Part shown: one piece after another, positions 48,447 to 56,394 of the stretch
How positions within the stretch are numbered: the stretch's first letter is position 1
How the letters are laid out: each line of letters opens with the position of its first letter
The notes under the pieces: generated by a model
The model's database searches: none
What the model saw: the letters and a program-made list of their open reading frames with translations, nothing else
Told to the model about the DNA's origin: nothing
DNA from: JAZDCJ01 sp036311985
Lineage (GTDB): Bacteria; Actinomycetota; Actinomycetes; Actinomycetales; Micrococcaceae
Assembly (NCBI RefSeq): GCF_036311985.1
Contig: NZ_JAZDCJ010000015.1
Length of the DNA stretch: 64,000 bases
Reading direction: 5' to 3' (one strand)
Program-made: the position numbers and the translations under genes

Positions 48447-50270
48447 TTAGGACACGTCCGGGCCCGGCGCACTGCCCGCGACGTCGAGGCCGGGGTCGGC
48501 GTAGTACCACCCCAGGATGTCGTTGAGGTAGTGGACCTGGCGGATGTGCACGCGGTTGCCGAGCGGCTTGTGCGTGAGGCGGCGCAGCACCGTCCAGTTG
48601 AAGTGTTCCTCCAGCGCGTCGCGGCCGATCCCGGCCATGAGCTTTCGGCACGATGCCTGCATCGACTCCATGCCGGCGACCTGGCCGGGGTTCGCCTTGA
48701 TCCGGTTGGCGAACTCGATCTGTTCCCGGCTGGGGCTCGCGGCCGAGTCGGTCACCCGTCCCTGGAAGACGTGGCGGCGCGCGTCGCGGTCGATGGCACC
48801 CTCACGGGGCAGCTCGTTGACGGCTTGAGGGCCGCGGAGCGCGGTGTATCCGTCCTTGAAGCGGGGTGTGTCGAACTCCCACGACTTCAGCCCGGGCGCG
48901 AGCGCGTCCATGACGTCGAAGCCGAGCAGGTTCACGGCGCGCTCTTCCGCGGGGCCGCGCAGCGCCGCGTACGCCCCGAGGGGCGAGTAGAGGGGGTCGA
49001 AGCGCGGGACCGAGCGGCTGACCAGGCTCGAGGTGAGGCCGATGTAGTAGCGGTTCCGCACCGACATGAACATCGCGTCGAGCCAGGCCGATTCATCGAG
49101 TCCCTTGGCGCGCTGGGCGCGGACGGAGTCTTGGACGCGCGACGTCAGTGCGGCATTGAACTCCGGGCTCGTGATCCGCACGTCGTCGTCGCCGAAGGCC
49201 GTATTGCCCCAGAGGGCGCGCGTCAGCCCGCTTCCCACGGCTTCGGCGCCCTTCCTGTGCCCGTACTGCGACCGCAGGAGACCGCCGTAGCCGCCGCTCA
49301 GGATCAGCGAGCCGCCGTCGGGCTGGCGCATGCCGAGCGAGGGCGAAGCCGTCAGCATGCCGTGGGCGTCCTCGGTCATCGCCAAGCGCTGCGCGGCCAG
49401 GGTCCGGTCCGGGTTGACCGTGTCGAACCCGGGGTGGCCCGTCGACCGCAAGCCGTACTGGCGCATCAATCCGTCCGCGACGCACCGGTCAAGGGACGTG
49501 GGCGGGCCGCTGCAGAAGAACGCGACGTCGCCGGCCCGGCCTGTCGCGAGGAGGGCGGCGAGGACGAGCCGGCTGTCGAAGCCTCCCGTGAGGTGGGCGA
49601 CGACGGGGCCGGCACCGCTCGCGACGGAGGCTTCGACGTTGTCGCACAGCTCGGCGGACAGGGCCTCACGCGCTGCGGCCGCCCCCAGATCTGCCGGCAG
49701 CCGATAGTCCCGCCGGGCCTCGCCCTCGGGTGAGAGTTCGAGCAGGCGACCCGGAGCGAGGACCTCGACGTCCTCGTAGCTGGCCGGGTAGTAGCCGCCG
49801 TTGCCCACGGCGAGGACCGACAGCAGGTACGGAAGCGATTTGCGCAGCCCGTGGCCACGGCGGGCCACGAGCCGACGCAGCAGGCCGAGGTCGTTGGAGT
49901 GGACGAACGCGTGGCCGTGGCGCCAGGAATAGACGAACGCGCTGCCGAGCGGATCGGGGACGAGGCTGACACGATGCGTCCGCGGTTCGTACAGCACCGC
50001 GCAGACGGCGCCGCGGAGCCGGGCCCCGAGGTCCACGGGCGTGGATCGCGGATTCGCCGCGAGCCACCGGGCGAGCTCGTCCGGGCTCGAGAGGAACGTG
50101 CGGCCGACCACCCCGGCGCCGGAGAGCCCGAGCACGTGCACCCTTGGCCCGAAGGGACGCGCCGGCCGCGGAGCCGACAAGCCGAGCCCAACGACGCCCG
50201 GCCACAACTCGACCGCACCGACCTCCGGCTCACGTCCCTGACTCGTCGAGGCAACCGCCCACGCCGACAT
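48447..50270 (-). CDS. Asparagine-synthetase-like protein without glutaminase Cys (paralogue 2)
   Basis: 607 residues, the same length and plan as the protein at 11.6-13.4 kb. It has the N-terminal degenerate amidotransferase fold (SLVPDPLGSAFVYSWRHGHA, FVHSNDLGLLRRLVARRGHG, VGNGGYYPASYEDVEVLAPG) and the synthetase PP-motif VAHLTGGFDSRLVLAAL (Thr-228 to Ser-233). The start MSAWAVAST has no Cys-2, so ammonia from glutamine is not expected. The shared SVRNRYYIGLTSSLVSRSVP block matches QIRNRYHIGQNSVLWSRTGA in the paralogue, then FDPLYS in both. GGGGG precedes the ATG. It stands alone between ilvE and leuB; amide or peptide-bond formation on a surface glycan or small molecule is a guess. Confidence 0.8.
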   Translation of the reverse strand: MSAWAVASTSQGREPEVGAVELWPGVVGLGLSAPRPARPFGPRVHVLGLSGAGVVGRTFLSSPDELARWLAANPRSTPVDLGARLRGAVCAVLYEPRTHRVSLVPDPLGSAFVYSWRHGHAFVHSNDLGLLRRLVARRGHGLRKSLPYLLSVLAVGNGGYYPASYEDVEVLAPGRLLELSPEGEARRDYRLPADLGAAAAREALSAELCDNVEASVASGAGPVVAHLTGGFDSRLVLAALLATGRAGDVAFFCSGPPTSLDRCVADGLMRQYGLRSTGHPGFDTVNPDRTLAAQRLAMTEDAHGMLTASPSLGMRQPDGGSLILSGGYGGLLRSQYGHRKGAEAVGSGLTRALWGNTAFGDDDVRITSPEFNAALTSRVQDSVRAQRAKGLDESAWLDAMFMSVRNRYYIGLTSSLVSRSVPRFDPLYSPLGAYAALRGPAEERAVNLLGFDVMDALAPGLKSWEFDTPRFKDGYTALRGPQAVNELPREGAIDRDARRHVFQGRVTDSAASPSREQIEFANRIKANPGQVAGMESMQASCRKLMAGIGRDALEEHFNWTVLRRLTHKPLGNRVHIRQVHYLNDILGWYYADPGLDVAGSAPGPDVS

Positions 50271-50346
50271 GCGTCCCCCTGGATCCCGGATCGTCCTGTG
50301 TCCGGCCCCTCGCGGACCGACGACTCCCGATGCTAGCTGATGCGGC

Positions 50347-51405
50347 TCACGCCGGGAGCGCGGCGCACACTGCGTCGCCGATTTCCGCCGTGGTCCGTGG
50401 CCCCTCGAGCGCGGCCCGGCCGGCGACGTCGGCCTCGACCGCGGCCTCGATCCGCCGCGCCGCCTCCGGCAGTCCGACGTGGTCCAGGAGCAGCGCCGCG
50501 GAGAGGATCGCGGCCGTCGGGTCCGCCTTCTGCTGGCCCGCGATGTCCGGGGCGGAGCCGTGGACGGGCTCGAACATCGAGGGCGCCGTGCGCTCCATGT
50601 TGAGGTTCCCGGACGCCGCGAGGCCGATGCCGCCCGTCACGGCGCCGGCGAGGTCGGTGAGGATGTCGCCGAAGAGGTTGTCCGTGACGATGACGTCGAA
50701 GCGGGACGGGTCGGTGACCATGAAGATCGTCGCGGCGTCGACGTGCAGGTAGTCGTGCTCGATGCCCGGGTACTCAGCGGCGACGGCCTCGACCGTGCGG
50801 CGCCACAAGTGGCCGGCGTGGACGAGGACGTTGTGCTTGTGCACGAGCGTGACCTTCTTGCGCCGCTCGCCGGCCCGCTCGAACGCGTCGCGGACGACCC
50901 GCTCGACGCCGTGCGCCGTGTTGACGGAGACCTCCGTGGCGATCTCGTGCGGCGTGCCGACGCGCAGCGCGCCGCCGTTGCCGACGTAGGGTCCCTCCGT
51001 GCCCTCGCGGACGACGACGAAGTCCACGGCACCTGGATCGGCCAGCGGGCTCGGGACGCCCGGATAGAGCCTGGACGGGCGCAGGTTCACGAAGTGGTCG
51101 AGGCTGAAGCGCAACTTGAGCAGCAGCTCGCGCTCGATGAGGCCCGAGGGGATGCGCGTGTCACCCGGTGCCGCCCCTACAGCGCCGAAGAGGATTGCGT
51201 CGTGCCGGCGCAGGGCGTCCAGGGTCTCGTCGGTCAGCGTCTCGCCCGTCGCGAGCCAGTGCGCCGCGCCAAGCTGGTAGTCCGTCAGGGTCAGCCGGAC
51301 GTCCTCGTCCTGCGTGGCCTTCTTGAGGACCTTGACGGCCTCGGCGATGACTTCCGGCCCGATGCCGTCGCCCGGGATGACTGCGAGATCGATCGTTGTG
51401 CTCAT
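50347..51405 (-). CDS. leuB: 3-isopropylmalate dehydrogenase
   Basis: Oxidative decarboxylation of 3-isopropylmalate in leucine synthesis, NAD-dependent. 352 residues. Motifs are LAVIPGDGIGPEVIAEAVKV, LFGAVGAAPGD, LLKLRFSLDHFVNLRPSRLY (substrate-binding Arg residues), VDFVVVREGTEGPYVGNGG, DVIVTDNLFGDILTDLAGAV (metal-binding Asp) and EPVHGSAPDIAGQQKADPTA (NAD loop, Asp-Ile type). ATG at 51405. No operon partner; upstream is the beta-propeller gene after 43 nt. Confidence 0.97.
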   Translation of the reverse strand: MSTTIDLAVIPGDGIGPEVIAEAVKVLKKATQDEDVRLTLTDYQLGAAHWLATGETLTDETLDALRRHDAILFGAVGAAPGDTRIPSGLIERELLLKLRFSLDHFVNLRPSRLYPGVPSPLADPGAVDFVVVREGTEGPYVGNGGALRVGTPHEIATEVSVNTAHGVERVVRDAFERAGERRKKVTLVHKHNVLVHAGHLWRRTVEAVAAEYPGIEHDYLHVDAATIFMVTDPSRFDVIVTDNLFGDILTDLAGAVTGGIGLAASGNLNMERTAPSMFEPVHGSAPDIAGQQKADPTAAILSAALLLDHVGLPEAARRIEAAVEADVAGRAALEGPRTTAEIGDAVCAALPA

Positions 51406-51448
51406 GCGAGAAGTCTAGGAAGTCCGTCCGCATGACGGGCAATCCGTC

Positions 51449-53530
51449 TCACTTTGTGGACGGGACGGCGATCTCGACGACGTCGGTCTCGCCGTGGACC
51501 GCGTACAGGCGGCCGCCGCCGACCGCGGGATACGAGTACCCGCCCGAGGCGAGGAGGCGGCGCGTGCCCGCGTCGATCCCCACCGCCACGAGGTCGCCGC
51601 CGCCGGCATGGACCAGCTGCCGGCTCGGTGCGTGCCACGCGATGCGGGTCGAGCGGTATCCGCGGGCATTGCGGGTCGCGTAGAGGCGGAACGTTCCCGA
51701 GGGACGGCCGTCGTCGGCCCGCAGCCGGACGATCCCGTTGGCGAGCGAACAATAGAGGTAGGCGCCGATCCTGATCGGGGACGTGACCTCCCCCTCCCCC
51801 GGCAGGGGCGTCCGCCACAGCGCGCGCCCGGACCCGACGTCGTACGCCAGCACCTGGGCCGGGCCCTCGGCGTCCGGCGCACCGTACGCGGCGCGCACCG
51901 TGCTCGTCACGTACAGCACGCCCTCGTGCGCGGCCAGTCCCACGATCGACTGCCCTCCGACGAGCCCCTCCACGGACCGTCGCACGTCGCCGCCCGTCGG
52001 GCCGACGAGCAGCAGCCCGCCGCCCTGGCGGCCCTGCGAGGGGACGGAGCCGATCGCGAGCAGCCCGTCGACGCGCGTCATGCCGAACGGACGGGAATGC
52101 CCATGGGTCCGTTCGTAGGCCGCAAGGGCCGTCGCGGTGCCCGCGTCGGTGTCCAGGACGCTAAGCGCGGCCCCCGGATAGGAGGCGAGCAGGACTCCCC
52201 CGGGCCCGTCCACCATGGACTCGGGCTGCACGTGCCCCACCGGTCCGCGGACGCTGCGGCGCCCGCCCAGATCGGCGTTGTAGAGGCCCAGGGTCGTGGC
52301 CTGGTAGCCGCCCGCGACGACGCTCCCGTCGCGGGCGGCGAAGACCGTCTGCACCTTCATCGCGGACGGGTGGACCTCGAGCCACGACGCCTCCGTGATG
52401 ACTCCGTTGACCGGAGCGAGCTCCGCGTGCACGTAGCGGCCCGTGCCCCGGTGCCGGCCGACCGCGAGGATCCGCGCCCCGCCGTCGCCGGGGTGCATCT
52501 CGGCGGCCAGGAGGTCGCACCCCGTCCATGCGTGGTCCATGAGGCGCCGCTCCCGCCGCGTGGCGATCTCCACCTCCACGAGGGAGCGCCCGTCGAAGTA
52601 GTAGAGCATCCTGCCCTCGCGCATGACGTCGAATCGCCAGGCGTTGGAGTCGAGCTGCGTGTAGCGCCCGGTCTCCGGGTCAAGGAGCGCGGTCGCATTG
52701 GACCCGTCGCGGCGGCGGTAGCTCACGGCCACGACGTCCTCCCACGCCTGGACGCGCTGGACGTTGCCGGTCGCGGGTTCGGGCAGCGCGTGGATCGTGT
52801 AGCGGCCCGGCGCGTCGAGGGTCATCGACACAAGTGCCGGCTCCCGGCTGCCGATCCCGCCCCACACGGTGCCGCCGGCGATCGAGACCGATCGCACGTA
52901 GTCCGTCGCGTCGTCGATCGGCGGCAGGTACTCCACGGAGAGGTCCCGGGGGTCGATCCGAAGGAACCGCGCGTGCCCTCCCGGCCCGTAGCTGCCCGCC
53001 CACACGGAGCCGTCCGCCGCGGCCCGGGGCTCGTAGCCGTCCTCGACCCCCTCGGCGTAGTCGCCGTGGTGTGTGACCTCTCCGTTCTCGTCGACCACGT
53101 GCAGGCCGTGCCCGGACAGCACCAGGAAGCCTCCGCCGTCAGGCAGCCGCGCGAAGTCCTGCACTCCCTGCTGGGCGTCGGTCACGCGTTCGACGGTGCG
53201 CAGGTTCCTCCCCGTCGAAGGATCCAGGATCTGCAGCTGGCGGTCGAGGCCGATGCAGCCCAGGGCAAGGCGCGTCCCACCTCGTTCATCGGTGTAGTAG
53301 CGGGCCCGGACGGGCGAGAGCTCGCGGACGGCCCCATCCACGCGGCGCAGCGGACCCCCCACGGCGTCCGGAAGGCGTTCGAGCGGGACGTCCCGCCCGT
53401 GGACCGGTGCGCCCCGGGACGCCCAGGCCGCGGGGGCGCGCAGAAGGGACGCCGCGAAACCGGCACCGAGGGCCGCGAGCACCGGTCGGCGCCCGATGCG
53501 CCGCGGTTCCTGCGGGCCGGGACCGAACAT
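51449..53530 (-). CDS. Tat-exported beta-propeller protein (paralogue 2)
   Basis: 693 residues from ATG 53530 (GAGGAG 5 nt upstream). N-terminus GRRPVLAALGAGFAASLLRA is a twin-arginine-type signal. The mature part repeats blades such as LQILDPSTGRNLRTV, GEVTHHGDYAEGVEDGYEP, RFLRIDPRDLSVEYLPP, ALLDPETGRYTQLDS, VLAYDVGSGRALWRTPLPG and LRADDGRPSGTFRL, the last two being PQQ-like. Layout and phrases (ARLPDGGGFLV; GTVWGGIGSREPALV) parallel the 696-residue protein at 3-5 kb. Catalytic role unrecognised. Divergent from the two-component system across 128 nt. Confidence 0.75.
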   Translation of the reverse strand: MFGPGPQEPRRIGRRPVLAALGAGFAASLLRAPAAWASRGAPVHGRDVPLERLPDAVGGPLRRVDGAVRELSPVRARYYTDERGGTRLALGCIGLDRQLQILDPSTGRNLRTVERVTDAQQGVQDFARLPDGGGFLVLSGHGLHVVDENGEVTHHGDYAEGVEDGYEPRAAADGSVWAGSYGPGGHARFLRIDPRDLSVEYLPPIDDATDYVRSVSIAGGTVWGGIGSREPALVSMTLDAPGRYTIHALPEPATGNVQRVQAWEDVVAVSYRRRDGSNATALLDPETGRYTQLDSNAWRFDVMREGRMLYYFDGRSLVEVEIATRRERRLMDHAWTGCDLLAAEMHPGDGGARILAVGRHRGTGRYVHAELAPVNGVITEASWLEVHPSAMKVQTVFAARDGSVVAGGYQATTLGLYNADLGGRRSVRGPVGHVQPESMVDGPGGVLLASYPGAALSVLDTDAGTATALAAYERTHGHSRPFGMTRVDGLLAIGSVPSQGRQGGGLLLVGPTGGDVRRSVEGLVGGQSIVGLAAHEGVLYVTSTVRAAYGAPDAEGPAQVLAYDVGSGRALWRTPLPGEGEVTSPIRIGAYLYCSLANGIVRLRADDGRPSGTFRLYATRNARGYRSTRIAWHAPSRQLVHAGGGDLVAVGIDAGTRRLLASGGYSYPAVGGGRLYAVHGETDVVEIAVPSTK

Positions 53531-53658
53531 GGGACTCCTCGGAAGGCGGTGGGGTGACAGTTCCACGCTATCAAGCTGCGGGACGCCCACGCCGCGGTTA
53601 CCCCACACCGCCGGGCCGCCCGCCCGAGCCGCGGCTTCGACAACCTATGCTCTAGTCT

Positions 53659-54846
53659 ATGAACCCGCACCGCTCGATCGACCGTTGGATCCGGGAGCAC
53701 CCGGACGCGGTCGACCTGTGGCTTGCACTCACCCTGTGGTTCCTCTTCGGCCTGCTTCCCGGGATCGTCGCCGCCTTCACACCGGCCTTCGCCGTGCTCG
53801 CCGTCTCCTCGATCCAGCTGCTCGCCCTGATCTGGCGGCGCACGCGGCCCGGGGCGAGCGCCGCCGTCGTCGTCGCCGGCAGCCTCCTGCAGCTCGCCTT
53901 CGTCGACACGTTCCTGCCCTCGCAGGTCGCCGTCCCGATCACGCTCTACACGCTCGCCGCGTACGGCCGCCGCTGGCAGTCCCTCGCCGGCCTGGCGCTC
54001 GGCATCACCGGCGCCCTCATGGCGACCCTGCGCTTCGGCACCGTCGGCGGGGCCTTCAGCGTCGAGGGACTCGTCCTGAGCTTCCTGGGCATCAGCCTGA
54101 TCGTCCTGCTCTCCTGGACGTTCGGGGACCTCGCCCGGAACCGGCGCCTGGCCCTGAAGGCCGTGACGGACCGGGCCCGCCGCCTCGAGGTCGAGCGGCA
54201 GCAGGAACGCGAGCTCGCCGCCGCCGACGAGCGGCACCGGATCGCCCGCGAGATGCACGACATCGTCGCCCACACCCTGTCCATCATCATCACGCAGGCC
54301 GACGGCGCCCGCTACGCCGCGGCGGACCGTCCCGGGCTCGCCGTCGAGACGCTCGGGACGATCGCCGACGAGGGGCGCAAGTCCCTGCGCGAGATGCGGC
54401 GCCTCCTCGGCGTGCTGCGCAGCGACGACGAGGCGTCGTCCGCTCCCCTGCCGACGCTCGAGGACATCCCCGAACTGGTGGAGGCCACGCGCACGTCGGG
54501 ACTCGACGTCGTCCTCGGCGCCTCCGGCAACCGCCGCAGGAGCCTGCCGCCCGGGGCCGAGCTCGCCGCCTACCGCGCCGTCCAGGAGGGCCTGACCAAC
54601 GTCATCCGCCACGCCGGGCCCGCGGTGACGGCGACGGTGAGGACCGACTGGGGCGCCGGCGGCCTGACCGTCTCCGTCGTGGACAATGGTCGGGGAGCCA
54701 CGGCCTCGGAGGAGACCGCGGGCTCGCGCCAGGGCCTCGTCGGCATGGCCGAGCGCGTCCGGCTCTACGACGGCACCGTCCACGCCGGCCCCCGCCCCGC
54801 CGGCGGCTTCGAGGCCTCGGTGTTCATTCCCTATTCGGAGGACTGA
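53659..54846 (+). CDS. Sensor histidine kinase, NarL/DesK type
   Basis: 395 residues. Four to five membrane segments in residues 20-155 (WLALTLWFLFGLLPGIVAAF and others) with almost no extracellular domain, so it probably senses the membrane or its partner transporter. HisKA_3 phospho-acceptor block ERHRIAREMHDIVAHTLSII with His-200; HATPase VVDNGRGATASEETAGSRQG and GLVGMAERVRLYDG. Start ATG 53659 has TATGCT ending 7 nt upstream and no ribosome-binding site, indicating a leaderless mRNA. Its TGA overlaps the regulator ATG (TGATG). Confidence 0.93.
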   Translation: MNPHRSIDRWIREHPDAVDLWLALTLWFLFGLLPGIVAAFTPAFAVLAVSSIQLLALIWRRTRPGASAAVVVAGSLLQLAFVDTFLPSQVAVPITLYTLAAYGRRWQSLAGLALGITGALMATLRFGTVGGAFSVEGLVLSFLGISLIVLLSWTFGDLARNRRLALKAVTDRARRLEVERQQERELAAADERHRIAREMHDIVAHTLSIIITQADGARYAAADRPGLAVETLGTIADEGRKSLREMRRLLGVLRSDDEASSAPLPTLEDIPELVEATRTSGLDVVLGASGNRRRSLPPGAELAAYRAVQEGLTNVIRHAGPAVTATVRTDWGAGGLTVSVVDNGRGATASEETAGSRQGLVGMAERVRLYDGTVHAGPRPAGGFEASVFIPYSED

Positions 54847-55532
54847 TGCACGACCCCCACGGCCCCATCCGCGTCGCCCTCGTGGACGACCAGCTCCTGG
54901 TCCGCAGCGGCTTCCGCATGCTGATCGACTCCCAGCCGGACCTCGATGTCGTCGCCGAGGCTGCCAACGGCCGCGAGGCGCTTGCCTCCCCGGCGGTCTC
55001 CCACGCCGACGTCGTCCTCATGGACGTGCGCATGCCCGAGCTCGACGGGATCGCCACGACGGAACGGCTCCTGGGCGGGGCCGAGGGCGAGGGCCCGCGG
55101 ATCATCGTCCTGACCACGTTCGACCTCGACGAGTACGCGCTCGCGGCCATCCAGGCCGGCGCGAGCGGCTTCCTGCTCAAGGACGCCCCGCCCGAGGAGC
55201 TGCTCGAGGCGATCCGCACCGTCCACCGCGGCGACGCCGTGATCGCCCCGTCCACGACGCGGCGGCTCCTGGACCACGTCGCCCCCATGCTGCGGCGGCC
55301 GACGCCGGAGAGCAGCGAGCACGCCGCGGCCGTCGGCTCGCTCACGGCGCGGGAACGCGAGGTCTTCGAGCTCATCGCCGCGGGGCGCTCGAATCCGGAG
55401 ATCGCCGCCGGATTGTTCCTCTCCGAGGCCACCGTGAAGACCCACGTGGGCCGGATCCTGGCCAAGCTCGGCGCCCGCGACCGCGTCCAGGCCGTGCTGA
55501 TCGCCTACGCGACCGGCGTCGTCACGCCGTAG
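54846..55532 (+). CDS. LuxR/NarL-family response regulator
   Basis: 228 residues. Receiver domain with ALVDDQLLVRSGFRML, phospho-acceptor Asp-60 in VVLMDVRMPELDG, Thr in IIVLTTFDLDEYA and Lys in GFLLKDAPPEE; C-terminal LuxR helix-turn-helix LTAREREVFELIAAGRSNPE and LSEATVKTHVGRILAKLGAR. Coupled to the kinase by a 1-nt overlap and followed after 105 nt by the ABC transporter genes it probably controls. Confidence 0.95.
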   Translation: MHDPHGPIRVALVDDQLLVRSGFRMLIDSQPDLDVVAEAANGREALASPAVSHADVVLMDVRMPELDGIATTERLLGGAEGEGPRIIVLTTFDLDEYALAAIQAGASGFLLKDAPPEELLEAIRTVHRGDAVIAPSTTRRLLDHVAPMLRRPTPESSEHAAAVGSLTAREREVFELIAAGRSNPEIAAGLFLSEATVKTHVGRILAKLGARDRVQAVLIAYATGVVTP

Positions 55533-55616
55533 GACCGGGCGGGACCGCCGGCTCATACCTGGGGATGACGGCCGGCCCTGGGAGTCCGTCCGCCCGGTGG
55601 ATGCCCCGCGGGCGCC

Positions 55617-55637
55617 GGCCTCCGTAGCGTGGAGGCC
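55617..55637. promoter_or_regulatory. Perfect dyad abutting the ABC ATPase start
   Basis: GGCCTCC and GGAGGCC flank GTAGCGT and end right before the ATG at 55638. The right arm contains the only Shine-Dalgarno-like GGAGG, 2 nt from the ATG. TAGCGT in the loop could be a -10 box for a leaderless message; in that case the dyad acts as DNA operator, perhaps for the upstream response regulator. Otherwise it would fold over the ribosome-binding site in RNA. Confidence 0.45.
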
Positions 55638-56393
55638 ATGACCATCACCGACACCTCCCTCCCGACGTCCACCGCGGCCGTCGCGGCCCGCGGCCTGACC
55701 AAGCACTACGGATCCGGCGACACCCGGGTCGAGGCCCTGCGCGGCGTCGACGTCGCGTTCGAACGCGGCCGCTTCACCGCCATCATGGGCCCCTCGGGGT
55801 CCGGCAAGTCCACCCTCATGCACTGCCTCGCCGGCCTCGACACCGCCACCTCCGGCGAGATCCTCATCGCGGGGCAGGACATCACCCGCCTCGACGACAA
55901 CCAGCTCACCCGCCTGCGCCGGGACACGATCGGGTTCGTCTTCCAGTCCTTCAACCTGGTCCCCACCCTCACCGCCGAGCAGAACATCGTCCTGCCGCTG
56001 CAGCTCGCCGGCCGCCGGCCCGACGCCGAGTGGCTCGCGACCGTCGTCGACACCCTCGGCCTGGGCGACCGCCTCGGCCACAAGCCCCACGAGCTCTCCG
56101 GCGGCCAGCAGCAGCGCGTCGCCGTGGCCCGGGCGCTCCTGACGCGGCCCGAGGTCGTCTTCGGGGACGAGCCCACGGGCAACCTCGACACCCGCACGGG
56201 GGCCGAGGTGCTCACGCTCCTGAAGGCCTCGGCCCGCGACATGGGCCAGACCATCATCATGGTCACCCACGACCCGGTGGCGGCCGGCTACGCGGACGAG
56301 GTCCTGCTCATGCGCGACGGGGAGATCGTCGGCCGGCTGCAGGATCCGACGCCGGAGAACGTCACCGCTGCGCTGGCCGGATTGGGGGCCTGA
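55638..56393 (+). CDS. ABC transporter ATP-binding protein, MacB/LolD type
   Basis: 251 residues, all motifs canonical: Walker A MGPSGSGKSTLMHCLAGLD, Q-loop FVFQSFNLVPTLTAEQNIVL, signature HELSGGQQQRVAVARALL, Walker B VVFGDEPTGNLDTRTG and H-loop IIMVTHDP. Its class drives lipoprotein release, peptide efflux or antimicrobial resistance rather than import. The permease starts 2 nt after its stop. Probably regulated by the adjacent two-component system; an ATG at 55638 is preferred over GTG 55629. Confidence 0.95.
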   Translation: MTITDTSLPTSTAAVAARGLTKHYGSGDTRVEALRGVDVAFERGRFTAIMGPSGSGKSTLMHCLAGLDTATSGEILIAGQDITRLDDNQLTRLRRDTIGFVFQSFNLVPTLTAEQNIVLPLQLAGRRPDAEWLATVVDTLGLGDRLGHKPHELSGGQQQRVAVARALLTRPEVVFGDEPTGNLDTRTGAEVLTLLKASARDMGQTIIMVTHDPVAAGYADEVLLMRDGEIVGRLQDPTPENVTAALAGLGA

Positions 56394-56394
56394 C

